A DNA stretch of 10,901 nt from an uncultured Porphyromonadaceae bacterium (GCA_947174225.1 CAMWIF010000047.1:1-10901); one strand, 5' to 3'. Positions 1 through 7,376 are shown, counted from the stretch's first letter. Numbers and translations: made by a program. Notes: a model not told the origin generated them from the letters alone.

Positions 1-2
1 TG

Positions 3-344
3 ATGAATAAGGTTCAGGAAATTTTTGCTCAAAAGAAAACTATCTTCACAGATCTGGAATTTACCACTAATTATTCCACCAAGTATAATCCGGATGTACG
101 TAAGCCACTTGTTATCCGACTTGATGGTTTTGATGAAAGTAAGATGTCTGTATTCAAAGATAGTGTCTCTAATATGACTTACATATGTAATCCGAGTAAG
201 AAGATTGCTTTGGCATATAAAGAAGATGAAGAATATGGTGACTATATACCAATGTTCTACGGAATACAGAAATGGGTAGACTCATTACCCACGTTTAATT
301 CCTCTCTACCGATTATTCATACGTATACTATTATTGGTCTCTAA
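3..344 (+). CDS. Uncharacterised 113-aa protein (may be 5'-partial)
   Basis: I do not recognise this gene. The ATG at 3 overlaps a possible TGA (1-3) in the TGATG arrangement seen in translationally coupled operons. Only two bases precede it, so this could equally be the 3' end of a longer frame. The protein is soluble-looking, without signal peptide or membrane segment, and rich in aromatic and acidic residues. Two short stretches stand out: RKPLVIRLDGF (residues 33-43) and ALAYKEDEEYGDY (69-81). They faintly recall the R-x-DG and SDE metal-binding motifs of the Thg1 (tRNA-His guanylyltransferase) palm domain, but their spacing (34 residues) is shorter than I recall for Thg1 (about 47), and the protein is much too short for an intact Thg1. 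The DNA is clearly more AT-rich than pheT downstream. The stop is followed after 8 nt by a strong hairpin, so the 3' end looks genuine. Coding status is fairly likely; function is unknown. Confidence 0.6.
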   Translation: MNKVQEIFAQKKTIFTDLEFTTNYSTKYNPDVRKPLVIRLDGFDESKMSVFKDSVSNMTYICNPSKKIALAYKEDEEYGDYIPMFYGIQKWVDSLPTFNSSLPIIHTYTIIGL

Positions 345-352
345 TCGTTTTA

Positions 353-387
353 TAGTCAAAGGATATGGCTGACGCATCCTTTGACTA
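353..387 (+). terminator. 12-bp perfect hairpin, probable terminator or leader hairpin
   Basis: TAGTCAAAGGAT (353-364) and ATCCTTTGACTA (376-387) are perfect reverse complements separated by an 11-nt loop. The stem begins 8 nt after the stop of the first gene and ends 13 nt before the ATG at 401. There is no proper T-run after it (taatttctat follows), so it is not a textbook intrinsic terminator. Long T-poor hairpins recur in this window (6530-6573, 9770-9815). It most likely ends the upstream transcript, but its closeness to the next start would also allow a role in the leader of the lipoprotein gene. Confidence 0.6.
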
Positions 388-400
388 ATTTCTATATGAT

Positions 401-1843
401 ATGGACAAGGTATTGAAGTATCTGACTTTAGGGGTGCTGATTATCCTTTTGGGATGCAGCAAGGATGAGCCGGACAAGGGTTTGATTTGGGATAACGAAT
501 CAGCAACTATTATCAACCAAGGGCTATCCCTCGACTATGGCGAACATAGCCTTACTTTGAATTTTACCTCCACACAAAACCTTCCCATAGCGGTACAGAC
601 TGACCGAGACTGGCTCTCGGCAGTTGTCGATTATGGTGAGGGAAAAGGACAGTTGGAAATTTCGGTTGAGGTCAATAGAGACTATGCCGAGAGATCGGGT
701 ATCGTCAGTTTAAGACAGGGTAATATGACCACCGAAATCCATGTGCGTCAGCACGGTCGGCCTACTGCCGTTACAGAGGAGAATGGTTATGAGGTGCCTT
801 GTGAAGAAAATTCCATATCCATACCAGTAAAGGCTAACGGTATACTCACAGCGGAGGTATATCCTTCCAACTGTGATTGGACACACCTATCAAGCATAGA
901 AAAGGATGCATCAGGAGAGGATGACTGGACAATCACTATCTCATTGGATGAGAACACCGGCTTGGGACGCATTGCCGCCCTTTATCTGAAGGTAGAGGGG
1001 AGGGAGACGGAGGAAATCTATATCGTCCAGCACCCTGCGCCTTTCAATGAGGAAGTCACCATAGAGGTGGAGGAACCAGGTATGCTCCAAGTGCTTATGG
1101 GTAACGACGTTGAGAACCTCAGCAGAATCAGGAGACTGACATTAATAGGAGGAATCAACGGTTTTGACCTGCGGTTATTGAAGAAACTGTTTATGGCAGA
1201 TGAGAAGAGTGTGCTTGACTATCCCGTTTCAATTGATCTCTCCAACTGCCACATTACCACAAGCTCCCTGAATAATCCATTTAAGCGTTACGGATGGAAG
1301 CCCGCTGAGTCATGGTATCCGACAGACCTAACCGGCTACAGCTGTATTCCCCACGGACTTTTCACTAATGCTGCGAATCTCACTCATGTAGTGTTGCCTG
1401 AAACCGAGACTATGGATTCATATGTGATAGAGCGTATGGCGTTCAGCGGATGTTCCGGGCTGAAAAGCATAGATATTCCATATCTGGTAAAACAGATTGG
1501 CAACCGGGCGTTCCGGGATTGTCCCAATCTTACGGAGATTAACATTCCTGACAATTCAATGTTGAACATTATCGGGGATGAGGTCTTCACCACCGGCTCC
1601 GTGATCGAGTCGCTCTCCCTTCCTGAGATTCTTGTATACATTTCTCCAAACTCATTCTCAGGGTGCAGGGTGAAGAATCTGCATTTGCATTGGTTTTACT
1701 ATATTGAGGAGGTGGAAATTGTGCCCGAAACCGAAGGCTGTACGCTTTACGTACCCGAAGGGACAGCCGACATATATCGCGTGACCCCTAACTGGTGTAA
1801 TTTTCAAAACATTGTAGAGGAGCCTTATACCCCTTATGAGTGA
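401..1843 (+). CDS. BACON-domain / BspA-type leucine-rich-repeat surface lipoprotein (two BACON domains)
   Basis: This is a 480-aa predicted lipoprotein. Residues 1-18 form a signal peptide with lipobox LLGC, lipidated at Cys19. It continues SKDEPD, which resembles the lipoprotein export signal (X-K-(D/E)2-X) that sends Bacteroidota lipoproteins to the cell surface. Two BACON-like beta-sandwich domains follow: about 48-118 (DRDWLS, then RSGIVSL and IHVRQ) and about 138-212 (CDW at 158-160, GLGRIAALYLKV, IYIVQHPAP). A connecting region (217-290) contains the LTLIGGINGFDL motif typical of BspA-like proteins. LRR_5-type repeats run from about 312 to 445 (FSGCSGLKSIDIP, FRDCPNLTEINIP), and the C-terminal cap is CTLYVPEGTADIYR...NW. 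BACON domains are thought to bind glycans or mucin, and BspA-type repeats to bind proteins, so adhesion or glycan capture is the inferred role; no enzyme domain is visible. It is a paralogue of the gene 42 nt downstream and probably shares its transcript. The start is fixed by the signal peptide. Confidence 0.88.
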   Translation: MDKVLKYLTLGVLIILLGCSKDEPDKGLIWDNESATIINQGLSLDYGEHSLTLNFTSTQNLPIAVQTDRDWLSAVVDYGEGKGQLEISVEVNRDYAERSGIVSLRQGNMTTEIHVRQHGRPTAVTEENGYEVPCEENSISIPVKANGILTAEVYPSNCDWTHLSSIEKDASGEDDWTITISLDENTGLGRIAALYLKVEGRETEEIYIVQHPAPFNEEVTIEVEEPGMLQVLMGNDVENLSRIRRLTLIGGINGFDLRLLKKLFMADEKSVLDYPVSIDLSNCHITTSSLNNPFKRYGWKPAESWYPTDLTGYSCIPHGLFTNAANLTHVVLPETETMDSYVIERMAFSGCSGLKSIDIPYLVKQIGNRAFRDCPNLTEINIPDNSMLNIIGDEVFTTGSVIESLSLPEILVYISPNSFSGCRVKNLHLHWFYYIEEVEIVPETEGCTLYVPEGTADIYRVTPNWCNFQNIVEEPYTPYE

Positions 1844-1862
1844 GGATAGCCCTTATGAGTGA
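1831..1862 (+). repeat. Short tandem duplication across a stop codon
   Basis: CCCTTATGAGTGA occurs at 1831-1843 and again at 1850-1862, a 13-base identity with a 19-base period. The first copy supplies the last codons and the TGA stop of the first lipoprotein gene; the second lies in the 42-nt gap before the next gene. This looks like a small slippage duplication. The resulting PYTPYE tail is absent from the paralogue, which ends at IIEE. Confidence 0.85.
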
Positions 1863-1885
1863 ATGGCTTTTAAATTCTTTTCCTT

Positions 1886-3061
1886 ATGAACAGTAAAATC
1901 AATTATATCTTAAAGTATCTGGCATTGGCGCTCATTATAAGTCTGATGGGTTGCAGCAGCAAGGATGAGCCTGACAACGGAGTAAAGGGAGACGAGGAAC
2001 CGGAGGCGGTTGAGGCTGTGCCCGAAATGGATGGCTATATAGCGGAGTCTGATGCCGGCGTCATCTCCATTCCGGTCAAAGCTAATGGTACACTCACAGC
2101 AAATGTATCTCCCTCTGACTGTGATTGGATGAAAGTAACTGACGTGGCAAAAGTTGATTCCGAGGAGGATGCGTGGATCCTTACCCTAACGGTAAACAGG
2201 AATACCGGGTTAGGGCGAATTGCTGCCGTTGATTTGAAAGTCAACGGTATGTCGCCTATGGTATGCCGTAATCCATATATTGTGCAGCAGCCGGCTCCTT
2301 TCGGTGAGGAGGTGACCATAGAGGCTCCGGAGGCAGGCAGACTCCAAATTCTTTTAGGCGACAACACCAAGAACCTCCGACGAATCAGACACCTTACGGT
2401 GAAGGGAGATATAAATGCCATAGACCTTGCAGAGCTGAAGAAGTTATTGGTAATAAGCAAATCCCCTGATCACGACAGCCCTATTTCGCTTGATTTATCA
2501 GGTTGTGCCATTATACACGGATGCCTAAATCCTTTCGAAGCTTATCGCTGGAAACCCTGCGGTTTGGACGACCTCCCGGAGATATTCCCCGATGAGATTC
2601 CTCACGACTTTTTCAGAGATGCCGTGAATCTCGTTCACATTGATCTTCCGAAAAATCTGAAAGCGATAGGCTCAACAGCGTTCAGCGGGTGTTCCGGATT
2701 GGAAAGCATCGACATTCCGAGTACGGTGCAGTCCATAGGCAGTCAGACATTCTGGAAATGCCCTAACCTCACAGAGATTAATATTCCTACCGATTCAAGG
2801 CTCACCACTTTAGGAAATGAGGTGTTCGCTACCTATTCCACAATTGACACTCTGTCGCTTCCTGAATGTCTCACTGACGTTTCCGCCGGAGCTTTCGGAA
2901 GCTGCAAGGTGACCAATCTGCATCTGCACTGGACCAATCCCCTACCGCTCAACATCGTGCCACAAGCAGAGGGCTGCACACTCTACGTCCCCAAAGGGAC
3001 TGCCAACAGTTACCGCTCCACACCTAACTGGAGCAGTTTCGAACACATCATCGAAGAATAA
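1886..3061 (+). CDS. BACON-domain / BspA-type leucine-rich-repeat surface lipoprotein (one BACON domain)
   Basis: This 391-aa lipoprotein is a tandem paralogue of the gene at 401-1843. The signal peptide has lipobox LMGC with Cys23, followed by SSKDEPD, so the acidic export-signal-like patch is kept one residue further on. After an acidic linker rich in Glu and Val (31-50) there is a single BACON-like domain (about 58-136: IPVKANGTL, CDWMKV, GLGRIAAVDLKV, YIVQQPAP). It aligns with the second BACON domain of the neighbour, so the first is missing here. Next come the BspA-type connector (LTVKGDINAIDL, 170-181), LRR_5 repeats from about 240 to 345 (FSGCSGLESIDIP, FWKCPNLTEINIP) and the cap CTLYVPKGTANSYR...NW. 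By eye roughly half the shared positions are identical. Surface adhesion or glycan binding is inferred from the domains. No terminator is visible between its stop and the pheT promoter. Confidence 0.88.
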   Translation: MNSKINYILKYLALALIISLMGCSSKDEPDNGVKGDEEPEAVEAVPEMDGYIAESDAGVISIPVKANGTLTANVSPSDCDWMKVTDVAKVDSEEDAWILTLTVNRNTGLGRIAAVDLKVNGMSPMVCRNPYIVQQPAPFGEEVTIEAPEAGRLQILLGDNTKNLRRIRHLTVKGDINAIDLAELKKLLVISKSPDHDSPISLDLSGCAIIHGCLNPFEAYRWKPCGLDDLPEIFPDEIPHDFFRDAVNLVHIDLPKNLKAIGSTAFSGCSGLESIDIPSTVQSIGSQTFWKCPNLTEINIPTDSRLTTLGNEVFATYSTIDTLSLPECLTDVSAGAFGSCKVTNLHLHWTNPLPLNIVPQAEGCTLYVPKGTANSYRSTPNWSSFEHIIEE

Positions 3062-3146
3062 CCTCAAACCTGAACTCTATACCCACTGCCAACGCTCCCT
3101 CTTTCATAACGATTCGACTCTACAGCCTCTATACCACTGACAAAAA

Positions 3147-3178
3147 TTTGGAGATTTACGCAATTATTGTTACTTTTG
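3147..3178 (+). promoter_or_regulatory. Bacteroidota-type promoter for pheT-yebC
   Basis: TTTG at 3147-3150 (-33 element) and TACTTTTG at 3171-3178 (-7 element) match the Bacteroidota consensus TTTG / TAnnTTTG exactly, with 20 nt between them. Transcription would start a few bases after 3178, leaving a leader of about 55-60 nt before the ATG at 3244. This also argues against the in-frame upstream ATG at 3187, which would sit almost on the transcription start. Confidence 0.75.
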
Positions 3179-3243
3179 CGCCTTGAATGCCCCACCTTTT
3201 GCGTGAGGGTTCTCCACAGACCAACAGACAGTATCATAAATTT

Positions 3244-5730
3244 ATGAATATCTCTTACAAGTGGCTCAAACGCTACATTGATTTTTCTCTCTCTCCAAAG
3301 GAGCTGGCAGCGGCTCTTACATCCCTTGGCCTTGAGTGCGACCAGATAGAGGAGGTGGAGAGCATTAAGGGTGGCCTTCGTGGCCTCGTGATCGGTAAAG
3401 TGCTCACCTGTGAGCCTCATCCCAACTCCGATCATCTCCATATAACAACTGTAGACCTTGGCGACGGTCAGCCCCAGCAGATTGTATGCGGCGCTCCCAA
3501 TGTGGCAGCCGGTCAGACCGTGGTGGTAGCCACAATCGGCACTGTCCTCTATGACGGCGACAAGGAAATCCAGATCAAGAAATCGAAAATCCGTGGCGTT
3601 GAGAGCAACGGTATGATTTGCGCCGAAGATGAGATCGGAATCGGCGACAGCCACGCCGGAATTATGGTGCTTCCCGACTCAGTGGCTGCCGGCACACCCG
3701 CAGCTCAGTATTTTAATGTGGAGAGCGATTACTGCCTTGAGGTGGAGCTTACTCCCAACCGTGTGGATGCAGCCAGCCATTATGGTGTGGCACGCGATAT
3801 GAAAGCCCTCTTCACCCGTGAGAACTATGAGAACGGCACCGAGCTTTCAACAGAAGTCAGAGTGCCCGATGTCAACTCTTTCGCTCCCGACAGAACCGAC
3901 GGAGCTGTTACTATAAAAGTGGAAGACACCCAGGGCGCACCGCGCTACTGCGGCATCACTATCCGCAACGTCGAGGTGAAGGAATCGCCCGAATGGCTCC
4001 GCAATCTCCTTATCGCCATCGGTCAACGCCCCATCAACAATATCGTAGACATCACCAACTTCATCCTCAACGGCATCGGTCAGCCGCTCCACTGCTTCGA
4101 CCTTGCCAAGATTAAGGGTGAGGAAATTGTGGTGCGCACCTGTCCCGAAGGTACCAAGTTTGTCACCCTCGACGGCGTGGAGCGCACACTCAACGAGGCT
4201 GACCTTATGATCTGCAACTCCGAAGTACCGATGTGTATAGCCGGTGTGTTCGGCGGTCTGGAATCAGGTGTGACAACCGACACAAAGGATGTGTTTATCG
4301 AAAGTGCCTACTTCAATCCTACCCGCATACGTCGCACGGCACGTCGCCACGGACTCAACACCGACGCTTCATTCCGTTATGAGCGTGGTGCCGACCCCAA
4401 TATAAATGTATATGCCGCCAAGCTGGCAGCCTGTCTGATAAAGGAACTTGCCGGAGGTGAGATTTGCGGAGATGTGATAGATGTGAACTCTGCCCCGGTA
4501 GAACCGACCCCCATAGACTTCTCACTTTCCTACTGTGCAGACTTAATCGGCAAGGAGATTCCCGAAGAGCTTATAATCGCCATCCTGCGTGCACTGGAAA
4601 TCAGCGTGGAGAGGGACGCTACCAACAATGATATGCTCCATCTGCGCGTGCCCGCTTACCGCGTAGATGTAACCCGTCCCTGCGACGTGGTTGAGGAGAT
4701 TCTCCGCGTCTATGGCTACAACAACGTGGAATTCAGCTCTGAGATGCACGCTAATCTCTCACCTAAGGGTGACACCGACCTCAGCTACGAGCTTCAGCAG
4801 CGCGTGAGCGACCGCCTCACAGGTGAAGGATTTATGGAGATACTTAACAACTCCCTCACCGCCGTATCCTATTATGAGAACTCGGAGCAGATGCCTCTCG
4901 ATCATTGCGTGAAGGTTATGAATCCTTTGAGCAACGACCTCGGCGTTCTGCGTCAGACTCTCCTATTCGGCGGTCTTGAGAGCATCGCCCACAACATCAA
5001 CCGTAAAGCTGACAATCTGCGCTTCTACGAGTTCGGTAATGTCTACAGCTGCAACCCTGAGAAGGAAATCACTGAGGAGACACCCCTCGCTCCCTTCTCT
5101 GAGCATATGGAACTCGCCCTCTGGCTCACAGGTGACTTCATCCTTCCCTCTTGGAACCGCAAGGCTGTGGAGGCATCTGTGTTCGACCTCAAAGGCATCG
5201 TACAGAATATATTCGTGATACTTGGTCTTTCAGAAGGGGCTGTGGTCTACACTCAGGACACCGACGAATTCTTCGCTGCCCGTCTGAACATCGCCACCCG
5301 TCAGGGCAAGCGTATCGGTGAGTTGGGCATTCTGCGTCACGAGCTTCTGAAACGCTTCGACATAGACCGTGAAGTGGTGTACGCCTCTCTCGATTGGAAT
5401 ACACTCTTCAAACTCGTGGCAAACCATAACGTCACCTACACTCCGCTTCCTAAGACTCAGCCCGTGCGTCGCGACCTCGCACTCCTCATCGACAAGGATG
5501 TGACATTTGCCCACATTGCCGAGATTGTGCGCAAAGCCGACCGCAAGCTTCTCAAAGACGTGACCCTATTCGATGTCTACGAAGGCAAGAACCTTCCCGC
5601 CGGCAAGAAGAGCTACGGCATAGCCATAACTCTCCAGGATGATGAGAAGACTCTCAACGACCGCCAGATAGATGCCGTGATGCAGAAGGTGATCAAGGCT
5701 CTCGAGCAGGCAGGGGCACAGCTCAGATAA
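3244..5730 (+). CDS. pheT: Phenylalanine--tRNA ligase beta subunit
   Basis: This is the beta chain of the cytoplasmic alpha2-beta2 PheRS, which charges tRNA-Phe with phenylalanine using ATP. At 828 aa it is close to the usual length in Bacteroidota. Domains in order: N-terminal segment starting MNISYKWLKRYIDF; EMAP-type OB-fold tRNA-binding domain, about 40-150 (GLVIGKVLTCEPHPNSDHL, KSKIRGVESNGMICAEDE); B3/B4 editing domain, about 229-385 (GQRPINNIVDITNFIL, FDLAKIKG, SFRYERG); B5 domain, about 424-496 (VPAYRVDVTRPCDVVEEILR); the catalytic-like core, about 500-720; and a ferredoxin-fold anticodon-binding domain, about 735-828 (PVRRDLALLIDKDV, KSYGIAITLQ). The frame is open back to an ATG at 3187, but that 19-residue extension is unlike the family and lies at the likely transcription start, so I chose 3244. 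The catalytic alpha subunit gene pheS is not in the window. yebC follows after 51 nt and is probably co-transcribed. Confidence 0.97.
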   Translation: MNISYKWLKRYIDFSLSPKELAAALTSLGLECDQIEEVESIKGGLRGLVIGKVLTCEPHPNSDHLHITTVDLGDGQPQQIVCGAPNVAAGQTVVVATIGTVLYDGDKEIQIKKSKIRGVESNGMICAEDEIGIGDSHAGIMVLPDSVAAGTPAAQYFNVESDYCLEVELTPNRVDAASHYGVARDMKALFTRENYENGTELSTEVRVPDVNSFAPDRTDGAVTIKVEDTQGAPRYCGITIRNVEVKESPEWLRNLLIAIGQRPINNIVDITNFILNGIGQPLHCFDLAKIKGEEIVVRTCPEGTKFVTLDGVERTLNEADLMICNSEVPMCIAGVFGGLESGVTTDTKDVFIESAYFNPTRIRRTARRHGLNTDASFRYERGADPNINVYAAKLAACLIKELAGGEICGDVIDVNSAPVEPTPIDFSLSYCADLIGKEIPEELIIAILRALEISVERDATNNDMLHLRVPAYRVDVTRPCDVVEEILRVYGYNNVEFSSEMHANLSPKGDTDLSYELQQRVSDRLTGEGFMEILNNSLTAVSYYENSEQMPLDHCVKVMNPLSNDLGVLRQTLLFGGLESIAHNINRKADNLRFYEFGNVYSCNPEKEITEETPLAPFSEHMELALWLTGDFILPSWNRKAVEASVFDLKGIVQNIFVILGLSEGAVVYTQDTDEFFAARLNIATRQGKRIGELGILRHELLKRFDIDREVVYASLDWNTLFKLVANHNVTYTPLPKTQPVRRDLALLIDKDVTFAHIAEIVRKADRKLLKDVTLFDVYEGKNLPAGKKSYGIAITLQDDEKTLNDRQIDAVMQKVIKALEQAGAQLR

Positions 5731-5781
5731 GATTTTTGACCAAAACATAACAAACAGACACAACATAAGAAACAACTACAA

Positions 5782-6501
5782 ATGGGAAGAGCATTTGAAT
5801 ATCGTAAAGCAAGAAAGCTGAAACGCTGGGGCAACATGAGCCGCACATTCACCCGTATCGGTAAGGAAATCACCATAGCCGTTAAGGCAGGAGGTCCCGA
5901 TCCGGATATGAATCCCCGTCTGCGTGTGCTTATGCAGAACGCCAAGGCTGCCAATATGCCCAAAGACACTGTTGAACGTGCCATAAAGAAAGCCACCGAC
6001 AAGGATGCCGGCGACTACAAGGAGATTGTATACGAGGGATACGGTCCTCACGGCATCGCTATCGTAGTGGAGACCGCTACCGACAACAACCAGCGCACCG
6101 TAGCCAATGTGCGCAGCTACTTCAACAAACACGGCGGCTCTCTCGGCACCCAGGGTTCACTCTCTTTCCTTTTCGACCATAAGAGCGTGTTCCACGTAAA
6201 GCCCAACGAGGATACATCAATGGAGGATTTCGAGCTTAACCTTATGGACTATGAGGCAGAGCTTGAGGCAGAAGATGAGGAATGGCTTATCTACGGTGCA
6301 TTCGACCAGTTTGCCAACCTTCAGAAATTCCTTGAAGAGAGTGGTCTTGAAATCGTGTCAGCCGAGTTCGAGCGCATTCCTACCGACTACAAGGATGTGA
6401 CCCCGGAGCAGCGTGAGGCTATCGAGAAGCTCCTTGAGAAGTTTGAAGACGACGAAGACGTGCAGAACGTATTCCACAATATGAAGGAAGAGGAAGACTA
6501 A
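5782..6501 (+). CDS. yebC: YebC/PmpR/TACO1-family protein (translation factor or regulator)
   Basis: This 239-aa YebC-family protein carries the conserved features GGPDPDMNPRLR (37-48), NMPKDTVERAIKK (58-70), YEGYGPHGIAIVVE (84-97), DNNQRTVANVR (102-112) and KHGGSLGTQGSLSFLF (117-131). A basic N-terminal helical domain (about 1-75) is followed by two alpha/beta domains with a very acidic C-terminus. Its N-terminus (MGRAFEYRKARKLKRWGNMSR) is the variant I associate with Bacteroidota rather than the GHSKW form. Members were first described as DNA-binding regulators; work on YebC and mitochondrial TACO1 supports a role at the ribosome, helping translation through difficult stretches such as prolines. 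The 51-nt gap after pheT is A/C-rich, holds no promoter match or hairpin, and makes an operon with pheT likely. A translation role fits that partner better than a regulator role, but this is inference. Confidence 0.95.
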   Translation: MGRAFEYRKARKLKRWGNMSRTFTRIGKEITIAVKAGGPDPDMNPRLRVLMQNAKAANMPKDTVERAIKKATDKDAGDYKEIVYEGYGPHGIAIVVETATDNNQRTVANVRSYFNKHGGSLGTQGSLSFLFDHKSVFHVKPNEDTSMEDFELNLMDYEAELEAEDEEWLIYGAFDQFANLQKFLEESGLEIVSAEFERIPTDYKDVTPEQREAIEKLLEKFEDDEDVQNVFHNMKEEED

Positions 6502-6529
6502 TTAACGTCAACCTTACATTTACTTTAAA

Positions 6530-6573
6530 AATAGCAATCAGCAGTTGGTTGTTGCCAATTACTGATTGCTATT
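6530..6573 (+). terminator. Long interrupted hairpin between yebC and mgtC
   Basis: AATAGCAATCAG (6530-6541) pairs perfectly with CTGATTGCTATT (6562-6573). After one C:A mismatch, 6543-6548 pairs with 6555-6560 (one G:U), closing a 6-nt loop (6549-6554). On the + strand only ctaatat follows, so the T-run is missing; on the - strand the stem would be followed by TTTTTAAAG. It probably ends the pheT-yebC transcript, but it lies 24 nt before the next ATG and could instead be a leader element of the mgtC-like gene. Confidence 0.65.
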
Positions 6574-6597
6574 CTAATATCCGAACTATATCTTATT

Positions 6598-7320
6598 ATG
6601 ACTTGGTTAAATTGGTTTTATGAAAATATAAATTCGCTTGAGGTCAATATGACCAACAGTATGTTTCGCCTCATCCTGAGTATGATGCTTGGTATGGTGG
6701 TGGGCGCAGAGCGCAAGCGTAAGGGTCAGATAGCGGGTATCCGCACATTCGCCCTTATCTCTATGGGTGCCTGCCTCGCGATGCTGCTTTCAATCTATGT
6801 GCCACAGGTCTATCTCGGACTGAAAAACGGTGACCCGGGACGTATCGCAGCCCAGGTAATCACCGGCATCGGTTTCCTCGGCGGCGGTGCCATGATACAT
6901 ATGAAAGGTGCCGTAAGGGGATTGACCACAGCTGCGGGCATATGGATGACAGCCATTATCGGTATGGCGGTAGGTATCGGTATGTATCTCTGTTCCATAG
7001 GCGCCACACTGCTGATTCTGCTTACCCTCGTCACATTCGAGCAATACGAAAAGCGTCGCAAACTCGGTCAGGAATCAAAAGTAATAAGTATGGCAGTAGA
7101 GGGCATAGTCACCGACCTCAAGCCATACAAAGAGGTGCTTCACGAAGACAAAGTGCATCTCTCCACCTACTTTCTTGAATACAACTACGCCGAAAACAAG
7201 ACTGACATCAACTTCGTGGTGCTCGTACACACCTACACAGATATGCTCCCCGTGCTGTCTCATCTCAGCGCAGTCAATCCCACAAAGAAACTCACTTTAT
7301 CAAGTCAGCTCGACATCTGA
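6598..7320 (+). CDS. mgtC: MgtC/SapB-family inner-membrane protein
   Basis: This 240-aa protein has the three signature stretches of the MgtC family: GAERKRKGQIAGIRTF (36-51), RIAAQVITGIGFLGGGAMI (82-100) and GLTTAAGIWMTAIIG (108-122). About four to five membrane helices fall within residues 20-147, followed by a charged helix (YEKRRKLGQES, 150-160) and a soluble C-terminal domain (about 160-240). The ACT-like soluble domain known from MgtC proteins sits at this place. MgtC is linked to survival in low magnesium and, in Salmonella, to inhibition of the F-type ATP synthase; most family members in commensals have no tested function. The gene stands between a hairpin (6530-6573) and a strong terminator (7377-7401), so it may be monocistronic. 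I found no consensus promoter immediately upstream. A second Met at residue 18 is a possible alternative start, but the first fits family length. Confidence 0.9.
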   Translation: MTWLNWFYENINSLEVNMTNSMFRLILSMMLGMVVGAERKRKGQIAGIRTFALISMGACLAMLLSIYVPQVYLGLKNGDPGRIAAQVITGIGFLGGGAMIHMKGAVRGLTTAAGIWMTAIIGMAVGIGMYLCSIGATLLILLTLVTFEQYEKRRKLGQESKVISMAVEGIVTDLKPYKEVLHEDKVHLSTYFLEYNYAENKTDINFVVLVHTYTDMLPVLSHLSAVNPTKKLTLSSQLDI

Positions 7321-7358
7321 AAAGCCGACTCGCGATAATCCCGGTTGACATCTGAAAA
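7312..7358 (+). repeat. 12-bp direct repeat spanning the mgtC stop
   Basis: GACATCTGAAAA occurs at 7312-7323, including the TGA stop of the mgtC-like gene, and again at 7347-7358, 35 bases later. It looks like the relic of a local duplication of the gene end. No function is evident. Confidence 0.6.
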
Positions 7359-7376
7359 ATTTTTGATTTTTTATTT

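Noticed and set aside
2035..2460. 141-codon - strand frame inside the second lipoprotein gene
   Set aside because: It is antisense to a BACON/LRR gene that has a signal peptide, a lipobox and a homologous neighbour; no independent support.
1..3186. Genomic island or mobile element carrying the lipoprotein genes
   Set aside because: No integrase, transposase, tRNA gene, attachment site or flanking repeat is visible; the lower GC of the first gene alone is not enough.
3064..3654. 196-codon open frame on the - strand over the pheT start
   Set aside because: It lies opposite pheT, whose protein is clearly conserved, and its translation has no recognisable features; it also runs through the pheT promoter.
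5613..6002. 129-codon - strand frame bridging pheT and yebC, and the overlapping one at 5776-6132
   Set aside because: Both are antisense shadows of strongly conserved coding sequence; their translations look like low-information reverse-frame products.
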